A stretch of DNA of 64,000 nt from Actinomadura kijaniata NBRC 14229 (lineage in GTDB: Bacteria > Actinomycetota > Actinomycetes > Streptosporangiales > Streptosporangiaceae). The notes beneath the pieces are model-generated. The model was not told where the DNA came from, did no database searches, and saw only the letters and a program-made list of their open reading frames with translations. Location of the stretch: positions 1 through 64,000 of the forward strand of contig NZ_BCQR01000048.1 in assembly GCF_001552175.1 (NCBI RefSeq), given 5' to 3'. Every line of letters starts with the position of its first letter. Position 1 is the stretch's first letter. Below are positions 46,375 through 54,013 of this stretch, one piece after another. The translations under genes and the position numbers were made by a program.

Positions 46375-46446
46375 GCGCAACCGGCGCGCAACCCGGCGCA
46401 ACTTTGTGGACCAGTCCTCGGGCGAGGCGTCAGTGTCAGGTGACAC
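46375..46446. promoter_or_regulatory. Three phased GCGCAAC repeats and a GTGTCA-GG-TGACAC palindrome
   Basis: GCGCAAC occurs at 46375-46381, 46386-46392 and 46396-46402, spaced 11 and 10 bases, so all three face the same side of the helix; the first is part of the 12-mer GCCACGCGCAAC shared with 44692-44703. The perfect palindrome GTGTCA-GG-TGACAC follows at 46433-46446. They precede the 46545 gene. Regulator and promoter are inferred. Confidence 0.55.
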
Positions 46447-46544
46447 GGAGTCATCGACGCTCTGTCGGTTCCCGACCAACTCAAAGGGCCCGACCTGGGG
46501 TGCGAAACCAGAGATGCGGGCCTCGGCCGGAGGTGAGGCCATCC

Positions 46545-46817
46545 ATGATCACGACATCCGATGACGGCATCGCGGCGCTGGAGCGGTTGCGTGCCGACTT
46601 CCCTCGCTGGTGGATCGAGGTCTCCACCGGCCTCTGTCCGTGGGAGGCCCGGCGGGGCGGGCCGGTCGGCGGGCGCGACGAGCGTGGTGGCGTCGTGTTC
46701 CTGCAAGGGGAGACCCCGGGGATCCTGCGGTACCTGATCGGGGAAGCGGAGGCGTTGGACCGGCGGGTCGCCGAGCGGCACGGCACGCACCTGTGCCCGC
46801 GCGAGGGGACGGCGTGA
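46545..46817 (+). CDS. Small hypothetical protein, 90 aa
   Basis: A soluble protein with the pattern ALERLRADFPRWWIEVSTG and WEARRGGPVGG, similar in layout to the 46814 product (helix, Trp-rich strand, variable tail) and to small proteins common beside XRE cassettes in actinomycetes. Function unknown. GGAGGTGAGG lies 7-15 bases before the ATG at 46545. Its stop overlaps the next start as GTGA. Confidence 0.65.
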   Translation: MITTSDDGIAALERLRADFPRWWIEVSTGLCPWEARRGGPVGGRDERGGVVFLQGETPGILRYLIGEAEALDRRVAERHGTHLCPREGTA

Positions 46818-47104
46818 CCAGGGCGGCGGTGGGGCGGGACGAGGAACGGCGTCGCGCCATCGCCCGTCAGCTCGATCGCGAACATCCGGCATGGACGGTC
46901 TGGTACGGGCCGCGGACCGGGCGCTACTGGGCGATGCCCGCGCGTGGTGTCGCCTCGCCGTTGCTGGAGGCCGACCAGCCGGAGGCGTTGGAGGCGGCGA
47001 TGCGTGAGGTCGAGACCTGGTACGGCATCAGCCAGGAGCCCCTGAACGGGGCGGCGGCCCCTACCGCCTCGCGTCCATCCGTTCGTCGTGCGGTTCGTCT
47101 CTGA
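46814..47104 (+). CDS. Small hypothetical protein, 96 aa
   Basis: A basic protein with the core ARQLDREHPAWTVWYGPRTG and RYWAMPARG, a pattern widespread among small actinomycete proteins of unknown role. It starts with a GTG that overlaps the upstream stop by four bases and has GAGGGGA a few bases upstream. Likely cotranscribed with its neighbours. Confidence 0.65.
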   Translation: MTRAAVGRDEERRRAIARQLDREHPAWTVWYGPRTGRYWAMPARGVASPLLEADQPEALEAAMREVETWYGISQEPLNGAAAPTASRPSVRRAVRL

Positions 47105-47144
47105 CCCGCAAGTGGGCCACACAGATACGACGAGGAGCGATCCT

Positions 47145-47438
47145 GTGGAGTCGAGAGACCATCTTGCGGCGCTGGCGGAGAAGTTGGCGGCTGAGGGCCT
47201 GGGCGTCGAGGCCGACGGGGGCCGCCTGCGGGTGTCCAACCCGGCCGTGCGGGGATGCTGTGCTCCGCATCCCGCGATGACGATCATGTGTCGTCGGCGG
47301 GAGGGCTTCTCGGACGCCTGGTTCTACACCGGCTGGCAGGAACCGTTGGCTCCGGTCGCGCGCCATGACGTGGCGGTTGAGGCCGTTCAGGGCTGGCTGT
47401 CGCGTCACTCGGGGGAAGCCGGTCGCCGCTCTCGTTGA
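47145..47438 (+). CDS. Small hypothetical protein, 97 aa
   Basis: A soluble protein with AALAEKLAAEGLGVEADGGR and four cysteines (GCCAPHP, MCRRREG). No domain recognised. The GTG at 47145 is preferred over one at 47088 because GAGGAG lies 7 bases upstream. It is the last gene of the island before a strong bidirectional terminator. Confidence 0.6.
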   Translation: MESRDHLAALAEKLAAEGLGVEADGGRLRVSNPAVRGCCAPHPAMTIMCRRREGFSDAWFYTGWQEPLAPVARHDVAVEAVQGWLSRHSGEAGRRSR

Positions 47439-47466
47439 TCAATGGCGGATCATGATTTTCCGGACG

Positions 47467-47508
47467 AATGGGGACGGCCCCCGGAACTCTCCGGGGGCCG
47501 TTCCCATT
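47467..47508. terminator. 18-bp hairpin terminator at the island's right edge
   Basis: Arms 47467-47484 and 47491-47508 pair over 18 positions with one G-T pair, around the 6-base loop AACTCT. It separates the island genes from the convergent 47531 gene and serves both directions. Confidence 0.9.
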
Positions 47509-47518
47509 GGCCGATTGC

Positions 47519-47599
47519 GGATGGCCGTTATCAGTTGAGGCCGTTGAGCTTGGTGATGCGGTTCTCGTACATCTTGAGGACGTCCGGGCGGGCGGCGTG
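47519..47599. repeat. Right copy of the 81-bp imperfect direct repeat
   Basis: Aligns to 44313-44393 with 64 of 81 identical bases and no gaps, same orientation. This copy is the functional 3' end of the 47531 gene plus 12 bases of flank. The intervening 3.1 kb carries the XRE/DUF397/DUF6879 genes. Confidence 0.75.
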
Positions 47600-48256
47600 C
47601 TTGCTCTCGTACTCGCGCAGCAGCTTCACCTGGTCCGCCGACAGGCCGCGCAGCCGGGCGCGCAGCTGCGGCAGCGTCGCGCTGTCGTAGTCCGGCACCG
47701 GGAGGTCCTCGACGACCTTCTCGGCCTCGGCCTGCGCGGCGGGCTTCAGCTCGGGCTTGGGCTCGAACTCCGGCTTGCTCTCGACCTTCGGCTCCGGCTT
47801 GGCGGTCGCCTTGGGGGTGGGCTCGGCAGCGGGCTTGGCCTCGGGCTTCGTGGCCTCGGGCTTCGGCGTCGCGGCGGGCTTGCCGACGGAGATCTCCCGC
47901 TCGGCGGGCTTGGGAGCGGGCTTGACGGGCTCGGCGGGCCTGGGGGCGGGCTCGACCCGGGTCCGCGCCGCCGGCTCCGGCTCCGGCTCGTCGTCCTCGC
48001 CGCGCACCCGTTCCACGACCGCGCCGACCACCTTGAACGCGGTGGTCTGCACGTCCCCGGCCAGCCGGCCGATGACCGGCTTCACCCCGCCGCCCTCGGT
48101 GATCTCCTTGTAGTCACGGGTGACCCGGTCGCTGAGCAGCAGGGCCCGGCCGACGCCGAACATGGCCAGCCGGACGGCGTGCAGCGGAAGGTCGCGGACC
48201 TGCTCGCCCACCGTTTCCTGTACGTGCTGTTTGAGGCGGCGCGGCGATTTCGTCAT
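47531..48256 (-). CDS. Pro/Lys/Glu-linker protein linked to ispH (lipid-droplet-protein-like)
   Basis: A 241-residue protein in three parts. The N-terminus (1-90) has amphipathic helices (HAVRLAMFGVGRALLLSDRV). The middle (about 90-175) is a low-complexity Pro/Lys/Glu/Ala linker. The C-terminus is a helical module (LPQLRARLRGLSADQVKLL and RPDVLKMYENRITKL). Similar genes sit next to ispH in actinobacteria and some are annotated as lipid-droplet-associated proteins; I can see the architecture but cannot confirm that name. The ATG at 48256 follows GAGAGGGAAG. A decayed copy of its 3' end lies at 44313-44393. Confidence 0.7.
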   Translation of the reverse strand: MTKSPRRLKQHVQETVGEQVRDLPLHAVRLAMFGVGRALLLSDRVTRDYKEITEGGGVKPVIGRLAGDVQTTAFKVVGAVVERVRGEDDEPEPEPAARTRVEPAPRPAEPVKPAPKPAEREISVGKPAATPKPEATKPEAKPAAEPTPKATAKPEPKVESKPEFEPKPELKPAAQAEAEKVVEDLPVPDYDSATLPQLRARLRGLSADQVKLLREYESKHAARPDVLKMYENRITKLNGLN

Positions 48257-48490
48257 CGTCTTCCCTCTCCCTGCCGTCCGGTCATCGGACTGGGTCGATA
48301 CGGCACCGTCTGTCAATCTTCACTTTGCCGCATGGCGGGGGAGTGGTCACCTCCGGTAACTGGATTTCTGTCCAAGAAGGGCGTGGAGTGGGTCACATTG
48401 CGGGCTTCATCAGAGCTTTGTCCCTGGCCGGGCCGTGACAGAAGCGTCGCCCCCCAGCCGGGAGTGACCGGGGACACCCGGGACGGCTCG

Positions 48491-48496
48491 TACGAT
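48491..48496 (+). promoter_or_regulatory. -10 box of ispH (leaderless)
   Basis: TACGAT lies 7 bases before the ATG at 48504, without a ribosome-binding site. Confidence 0.55.
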
Positions 48497-48503
48497 AGGG
48501 GGC

Positions 48504-49466
48504 ATGACCTCCACCCAGCGCCGTGTCCTGCTCGCCAAGCCGCGTGGTTACTGCGCGGGCGTCGACCGTGCCGTCCAGGCGGTCGAGATCGCCCTCGAGA
48601 AGTACGGGGCGCCGATCTACGTCCGCAAGCAGATCGTGCACAACGTGCATGTGGTGAAGACCCTGGAGGAGCGCGGCGCGATCTTCGTGGACGAGACCGA
48701 GGAGGTGCCGGAGGGCTCCATCGTGGTCTTCTCGGCCCACGGCGTCGCGCCGGTCGTCCACGACGAGGCGAAGCGGCGGAGCCTGGCCACCATCGACGCG
48801 ACCTGCCCGCTGGTGACCAAGGTGCACAAGGAGGCCGTCCGGTTCGCCAAGGACGACTACGACATCCTCCTGATCGGGCACGAGGGCCACGAGGAGGTCA
48901 TCGGCACCTCCGGTGAGGCCCCCGAGCACATCCACCTGGTGGACGGCCCCGACGACGTCGCCAACGTGAAGGTCCGCGACCCCGAGAAGGTCGCCTGGCT
49001 GTCGCAGACCACCCTGTCGGTGGACGAGACCCTGGCCACCGTCGCCAAGCTCCGCGAGCGGTTCCCCAAGCTCCAGGACCCGCCGTCGGACGACATCTGC
49101 TACGCCACCCAGAACCGCCAGACCGCCGTCAAGCAGATGGCCGCCGAGTCCCAGCTGGTGATCGTGGTCGGCTCCACCAACTCCTCCAACTCGGTCCGCC
49201 TGGTCGAGGTCGCCAAGGAGCACGGCGCCGCCAACGCCTACCTGGTCGACTACGCCGACCAGATCGACGAGTCCTGGCTGGAGGGCGTCACCACGGTCGG
49301 CGTCACCTCCGGCGCGTCGGTCCCCGACGAGCTGGTCCAGGGCGTGCTGGCGTGGCTGGCCGAGCGCGGCTTCGCCGACGTCCAGGAGATCGAGTCGGTG
49401 AAGGAGTCCATGCGCTTCGCCCTCCCGCACGAGCTCCGCAAGGACCTCAGGGCCGCCGCCGTCTGA
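48504..49466 (+). CDS. ispH: 4-hydroxy-3-methylbut-2-enyl diphosphate reductase
   Basis: A 320-residue [4Fe-4S] enzyme, the last step of the MEP pathway, giving IPP and DMAPP. Cluster ligands are C17 in GYCAGV and the cysteines in DATCPLV and [20 protein letters not shown] and [11 protein letters not shown] supply active-site histidines and glutamate. Length is typical. It provides precursors for the cis-prenyltransferase encoded at 9.4 kb and for menaquinone. Its 3' end overlaps the convergent PucR-family gene by 20 bases. Confidence 0.95.
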   Translation: MTSTQRRVLLAKPRGYCAGVDRAVQAVEIALEKYGAPIYVRKQIVHNVHVVKTLEERGAIFVDETEEVPEGSIVVFSAHGVAPVVHDEAKRRSLATIDATCPLVTKVHKEAVRFAKDDYDILLIGHEGHEEVIGTSGEAPEHIHLVDGPDDVANVKVRDPEKVAWLSQTTLSVDETLATVAKLRERFPKLQDPPSDDICYATQNRQTAVKQMAAESQLVIVVGSTNSSNSVRLVEVAKEHGAANAYLVDYADQIDESWLEGVTTVGVTSGASVPDELVQGVLAWLAERGFADVQEIESVKESMRFALPHELRKDLRAAAV

Positions 49467-50985
49467 CCCCGGCCGCCGGGCGGTCCGGACGGTCGGCGGG
49501 CGGGATCCGGTCCAGGGCCCGCAGCGCCAGCCGCAGCCGTAGCTGGCACTCGGGGTCGTCCAGGTCGGCGTCCAGCAGCGCGGCGATCCGGGAGAGCCGG
49601 TCGTAGAGCGTCTGCCGGTTGACGCGCAGGGCGCGCGCCGCCTCGGTCTTGCGGCCCGTGCGGTGCGCGCCGTGGCCCAGGTAGGCCGCCAGCGTCGGCA
49701 GCAGCGGCTGCGGGCGGACCCGGTCGTGCTCCAGCAGCGGGCCGAGGGCGCGGTCGACGAACGCCGCCAGCTCGGGACCGCCGTCGAGCCGCCACAGCAG
49801 CACGTCCACCTCCAGCCGCCGCGCGTCGTGCCAGCGGCGCGGCGGCAGCGCCTCGGCCGCCTCGGCGGCCAGCAGCGCGTACGCCAGCTCGCCGCCCACC
49901 GCCTCCCACGGCAGGGCGTCGCCGACCACCGTCACCGGGCCGGCGTCGGTGAGCCGGTCGGCGATCCGGTCGGCGAGCGCGGCGCGTTCCCGCCGCGAGC
50001 GGACGGCGACCAGCGCGCAGATCCACCCCCGCGCGGGCCGGATCCCGAGCAGCGCGGGCAGCCCGTCGAACGCGTGCCGGGCGCGTTCCCAGCCGTTGCC
50101 GAACGGCTCGGCGGGCAGCCGCACCACGACCGGCACCAGCGGGCCCGCCACGTGCTGGAACCCCAGCGGCCGGGCCCGCCGGGCCGGGTCGTCGATCCGG
50201 CCCGCGGCCAGGTCGGCGAGGAAGTCGCCGCGGGTGCGGGCCGTCAGCTCCTCCTCCTGCCGGGCCTGGCGCAGCAGGATCGCCAGCAGCCCGGCGGCGT
50301 GCTCGGCGGCGATCCGGTCGAACGGGCGCGCCGCCGACGGCGCCGTCAGCCGCAGCGAGGTGTCGGGGATCGGCACCGCGACCCCGGCGGGACCGCGCGC
50401 GTCCCAGCCGTCGGCCGGGTGGCCGGGCGGGACGGCGAGGTGGACCAGCCCGCCGCGCCGGTCCTCCAGCCGGACCGGCCGCCCCAGATGCTCGGCCAGC
50501 ACGGCGAGGACGCCCGCCGCCCCGTCGTCCTGCGCCGCGTCGGTGCAGCGCCGCAGCGCCCGCTCGCCGGCCCGCAGCGTCGCGTGGTGGTCGTTGACGA
50601 TCTCGGTGAGGACCGCCTCGGAGATCGCCACGAACGGGACCTCGCGGTGTAGCTGGACCAGCGGAAGGCCCTGCGCCTCGGCCGTCTCCACCAGCGCGGC
50701 GGGCAGCGTCCCGTACCGGGTGCCGAGCTCCACGACCAGCGCCGCCACCCCGCGCGCCGCCAGCCGCAGGACGAACCGGCGCTGCTCGGCCGTGCGGTCG
50801 CCGATGCCCATGCCGGTGGTGAGCAGCAGCTCGCCGCCCTTGAGCAGCGCGGCGATGTTGGGCACCTCGGCGGCGTGCACCCAGCGGATCTCCCGGTCGA
50901 GCCGGTCGGCGGCGGCGACCACCTCGGGCAGCCCGCGCCGGAAGGCGGGCAGCTCCAGGGCGGCGGCGACGGTGATCGCGGTCAC
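49447..50985 (-). CDS. PucR family transcriptional regulator
   Basis: A 512-residue regulator. The N-terminal PucR (purine-catabolism-like) sensor domain covers about 1-130 ([33 protein letters not shown]). A GGDEF-like degenerate middle region follows. The C-terminal HTH_30 domain ends the protein ([21 protein letters not shown]). Such proteins control purine, proline or amine catabolic genes. The GTG at 50985 has TAGCGT at 7 bases upstream, predicting a leaderless mRNA; frames running further upstream enter the 19-bp satellite and are rejected. Confidence 0.87.
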   Translation of the reverse strand: MTAITVAAALELPAFRRGLPEVVAAADRLDREIRWVHAAEVPNIAALLKGGELLLTTGMGIGDRTAEQRRFVLRLAARGVAALVVELGTRYGTLPAALVETAEAQGLPLVQLHREVPFVAISEAVLTEIVNDHHATLRAGERALRRCTDAAQDDGAAGVLAVLAEHLGRPVRLEDRRGGLVHLAVPPGHPADGWDARGPAGVAVPIPDTSLRLTAPSAARPFDRIAAEHAAGLLAILLRQARQEEELTARTRGDFLADLAAGRIDDPARRARPLGFQHVAGPLVPVVVRLPAEPFGNGWERARHAFDGLPALLGIRPARGWICALVAVRSRRERAALADRIADRLTDAGPVTVVGDALPWEAVGGELAYALLAAEAAEALPPRRWHDARRLEVDVLLWRLDGGPELAAFVDRALGPLLEHDRVRPQPLLPTLAAYLGHGAHRTGRKTEAARALRVNRQTLYDRLSRIAALLDADLDDPECQLRLRLALRALDRIPPADRPDRPAAGVRRRRP

Positions 50986-50992
50986 GGCAGGG

Positions 50993-50998
50993 ACGCTA
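50993..50998 (-). promoter_or_regulatory. -10 box of the PucR-family gene (leaderless)
   Basis: TAGCGT on the minus strand, 7 bases before the GTG at 50985. The 14 bases CTAGCGT-CCCTGCC are nearly identical to those in front of the EamA gene (CTAGCGT-TCCTGCC). Confidence 0.5.
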
Positions 50999-51039
50999 GC
51001 GCCCACCCCCACCCCTGTGGTCACGCCCACATCACAAAC

Positions 51040-51650
51040 CGACCACCCCCCTCTACCGACACCCCGCCGCCGCTGTGCCGAGACGCCGCCACCATGCCAA
51101 CGCGCCGCCGCGCCGCCGCCACCGTGCCGCCGCCCCGCCGCCGACGCCCTGATGCTGTGCCGACGCCCTGATGCTGTGCCGACGCCCTGATGCTGTGCCG
51201 ACGCCCTGATGCTGTGCCGACGCCCTGATGCTGTGCCGACGCCCTGATGCTGTGCCGACGCCCTGATGCTGTGCCGACGCCCTGATGCTGTGCCAACGCG
51301 TCGATGCTCCGCTACCGCTGTGCCGCCGCCGTGCCAACGCGCCGACGCTTCGCCGCCACCGTGCCGCCGCCCCGCCGTTGTGCCGAGACGCCGCCACCAT
51401 GCCAACGCGCCGACGCTTCGCCGCCACCGTGCCGCTGCCCCACAGCCGCTTCGCCGCCGCTGGGCCGCTGCCCCGATGCTGGGCCGCCGCCCCGATGCTG
51501 GGCCGCCGCTCCGCCGCCGCCGTGCCGTCGTGCCAACGCTCCGCCGCTCCGCCGGTGCCGCCGTCGTGCCAACGCGTCGCCGCCGTGCCGACGCGCCGGT
51601 GCTCCGCCGGTGCTGACGTGGTGCCGACGTCGTTCCGACGCCGTGGCGAC
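51040..51650. repeat. Degenerate 19-bp-period satellite (about 600 bp)
   Basis: The stretch is built from variants of a GC-rich 19-mer. Outside the perfect core, GATGCTGGGCCGCCGCCCC recurs at 19-base spacing (51475, 51494), and a 34-bp segment at 51074-51107 recurs exactly at 51379-51412. It fills most of the 779-base gap between the PucR-family gene and the amine oxidase. Frames remain open across it only because the unit lacks stops; no ribosome-binding sites or families are seen. Confidence 0.85.
51143..51294. repeat. 19-bp direct tandem repeat, eight perfect copies
   Basis: Eight identical contiguous copies of GACGCCCTGATGCTGTGCC begin at 51143 and end at 51294. There are no spacers between copies, so it is not a CRISPR array. 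The unit differs completely from the other 19-bp repeat at 34339. Confidence 0.97.
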
Positions 51651-51764
51651 GTTGTGTGGACCGCGACACTGTGCCGGGGTGCGGGGCGGGATACCCAGCA
51701 TCGTGGCGGTTGTTCCGCCGTGTCCGGGCGCGCAGGCTCCGGGCCATGGCACGTACCCCCCCTG

Positions 51765-53360
51765 ATGCGCTCCCTGCGGCGCATGGTCGCCGACCACCAC
51801 ACCGCCCACCGTCTCGGCATGCCCGTCGACGAGGTCCGCGACATGCGGATGACCCGCCGCGAGCTGCTCGTCCGCTCCGGCGCGCTGACGGCCGCCGCCG
51901 GGCTCGGGCTGACCACCGCCGCCCGTCCGGCCCGTGCGGCGGGCGCCGCGCGGGTGGTCGTCGTCGGCGCGGGCATCGCCGGGCTCACCGCCGCGCTCAC
52001 CCTGCGGGACGCCGGGGTGGCCTGCACCGTCTACGAGGCCGACCCCGACCGGGTCGGCGGCCGGATGTACTCCCAGACCGGGCTGTGGGCGAACGGCCAG
52101 GTCTCCGAGATCGGCGGGGAGCTGATCGACCAGGAGCACAAGAAGATGCTGGAGCTGTGCCGCCGGTTCGACCTGCCGACGGTGAACTTCGCGGGCGCGG
52201 GCCCGAACGGGGCCGAGGAGATCCTCCACTTCGACGGCGCCTACTACCCGCGCCACCAGGCCGACGAGGACTTCAAGCCCGTCTACCAGCGGCTGCGCTC
52301 CGACCTCCAGGCCGCCGGGGAGGTGATGTGGAACCGGACGACCCCGGAGGGCACCGCGCTGGACAACATGTCGATCCGCGAGTGGATCGAGACGCGCGTG
52401 CCCGGCGGTTACGCCTCCCGGCTCGGGCAGTTCTTCGACGTCGCCTACAACGTCGAGTACGGGGCCGAGACCACCCTCCAGTCGTCGCTGGCGCTGGTGC
52501 TGCTGATGGGCTACCAGCCCAACCCCGGCCACTTCAACGTGTGGGGCCTGTCGGACGAGCGCTACCGCATCGTCGGCGGCAACGACCGGCTTCCCAAGGC
52601 CATCGCGGCGTCACTGCCGTCCGGCAGCGTCCAGCGGGGATGGCGACTGCTGGCGGTGCGGGCCGCGTCCGGCGGGACCCAGACCCTCACCTTCGACGTC
52701 GGCGGAACGACGAAGACGGTGACCGCCGACCACACGATCCTGACCGTGCCGCTGCCGGTCCTGCAACGGCTCGACACCTCCGGCGCGGGCTTCGACCCGC
52801 TGATGACGAACCTGCTGCGCGACGCCCGCATGGGCCACTGCACCAAGCTCAACATGCAGTTCGACCGCCGCACCTGGGTGGGGACGGGGCCGTGGCCCGG
52901 GGTGTCGTCCGGCGACTGCTTCACCGACCTGCCGTTCCAGCAGGTCTGGGACACCACCAAGGGGCAGCCGGGCACGGCCGGGGTGCTCGTCCAGTACCAC
53001 GGCGGGGACCGGGCGGCCGCGTTGAAGCCGTCGAGCCCGTTCCCGACCCACGCCGACCCCTACGTCCGCGCCCTGGTGCCCCGGACGCTCACCGAGGTCG
53101 ACCAGGTGTTCCCCGGCACCGGGGCGCGGTGGAACGGCCGCGCGCAGCTGTCGGCCTGGCACCGCAGCCCCAACGCGCTCGGCGCCTACTCCTACTGGCC
53201 GACCGGCTACCTGCACCGGTACGCCGGATACGAGGGACGGCGCCAGGGCAACATCCACATCGCGGGCGAGCACACGTCCTACGACTTCCAGGGCTTCATG
53301 AACGGCGGCGCCACCGAGGGCGAGCGCGCGGCCAGGGAGGTCATCGGGGACCTGACCTGA
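51765..53360 (+). CDS. Tat-exported FAD-dependent amine/L-amino-acid oxidase
   Basis: A 531-residue flavoprotein. A twin-arginine signal (MTRRELLVRSGALTAAAGLG) ends near ARPARAAG, so it is exported folded. The FAD-binding dinucleotide fold is VVVVGAGIAGLTAALTLRDA with the acidic ribose ligand in YEADPDRVGGRMYS. The C-terminus carries the second FAD motif IHIAGEHTSYDFQGFMNGG. The family oxidises amines or L-amino acids with release of H2O2 and ammonia. The ATG at 51765 is the most upstream credible start; ATG 51783 is possible. No ribosome-binding site is visible. Confidence 0.87.
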   Translation: MRSLRRMVADHHTAHRLGMPVDEVRDMRMTRRELLVRSGALTAAAGLGLTTAARPARAAGAARVVVVGAGIAGLTAALTLRDAGVACTVYEADPDRVGGRMYSQTGLWANGQVSEIGGELIDQEHKKMLELCRRFDLPTVNFAGAGPNGAEEILHFDGAYYPRHQADEDFKPVYQRLRSDLQAAGEVMWNRTTPEGTALDNMSIREWIETRVPGGYASRLGQFFDVAYNVEYGAETTLQSSLALVLLMGYQPNPGHFNVWGLSDERYRIVGGNDRLPKAIAASLPSGSVQRGWRLLAVRAASGGTQTLTFDVGGTTKTVTADHTILTVPLPVLQRLDTSGAGFDPLMTNLLRDARMGHCTKLNMQFDRRTWVGTGPWPGVSSGDCFTDLPFQQVWDTTKGQPGTAGVLVQYHGGDRAAALKPSSPFPTHADPYVRALVPRTLTEVDQVFPGTGARWNGRAQLSAWHRSPNALGAYSYWPTGYLHRYAGYEGRRQGNIHIAGEHTSYDFQGFMNGGATEGERAAREVIGDLT

Positions 53361-53370
53361 GCCGCCGGAC

Positions 53371-53399
53371 ACCCGGCGGGGGCGGCGCCCCCGCCGGGT
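53371..53399. terminator. 13-bp perfect terminator between convergent genes
   Basis: Arms 53371-53383 and 53387-53399 pair completely around a GGC loop. It is placed between the amine oxidase stop (53360) and the DUF6542 stop (53399-53401). No U tract. Confidence 0.9.
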
Positions 53400-54013
53400 C
53401 AGTCCACGTCGGCGTGGTTGGGACGCTCGCGACGGCGGCGGCGGGAACGGGAGGTCGCGCGGCGCGGGGTGTCGTCCCAGCGGACCGGGTCCTCGTTCTC
53501 CTCCTCCATGAACAGGCGCATCCCGGCCAGCTTCTCGCGCAGCTCGCGGACCTGGGCGAGCATGCCGCGCGGGGCGGTGACCGCGAGGACCAGCACCGTC
53601 CCGGCGAACAGCCACGGCGCCGTCGTCGACAGCGCGGTCAGCAGGCCCACCAGCGAGCCGGTCAGCAGGTTCTCGTCGCCGAGCGAGGTGAGCACCACCG
53701 CGGCGAGCGTGGCCAGCAGGAACACCAGCGGCGGGCTCACCGCGAGCGTCAGCAGGTCCACCGGCCGGGTCAGCAGCGCCGCCGCCGCGCAGCCCGCCAC
53801 GAACCCCGCCCCGGCCAGCAGGGGAAGGTCCGTCCAGCGGGCCAGCAGCGCGCCCAGCAGCGTCAACGCGAACATCACGACGATCCCGCCGCGCCCGGTC
53901 AGGGTGACCGCCCCGCCGGTCCGCGGGGTGGCGGCACCGCGCTGACGTCGCACAGGACCCCCAGAGGGCGGCGAGGCGCCACCGGGCGCGTCGCGTACCG
54001 TCGATGTACTCAT
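53399..54013 (-). CDS. DUF6542 membrane protein
   Basis: A 204-residue protein with about four predicted helices (around 42-60, 65-85, 88-112, 122-150), a disordered basic N-terminus and a charged Arg-rich C-terminus (SRSRRRRRERPNH). DUF6542 genes sit beside ispH, ychF and xseA across Streptomyces. Function unknown. The ATG at 54013 overlaps the rmuC stop as ATGA, so its translation is coupled to rmuC; AAGG lies 6 bases upstream. Confidence 0.8.
   Translation of the reverse strand: MSTSTVRDAPGGASPPSGGPVRRQRGAATPRTGGAVTLTGRGGIVVMFALTLLGALLARWTDLPLLAGAGFVAGCAAAALLTRPVDLLTLAVSPPLVFLLATLAAVVLTSLGDENLLTGSLVGLLTALSTTAPWLFAGTVLVLAVTAPRGMLAQVRELREKLAGMRLFMEEENEDPVRWDDTPRRATSRSRRRRRERPNHADVD

Noticed and set aside
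44396-47518. Prophage or integrative element in the XRE island
   Set aside because: No integrase, transposase, relaxase or phage gene is present; only regulatory and small unknown genes between direct repeats.
51143-51294. CRISPR array
   Set aside because: The eight 19-bp units are contiguous with no unique spacers, and there are no cas genes.
51000-51747. N-terminal extensions of the PucR-family and amine-oxidase proteins through the satellite
   Set aside because: Frames are open only because the repeat unit lacks stops. They have no ribosome-binding sites or family similarity, and the proteins have complete N-termini without them.
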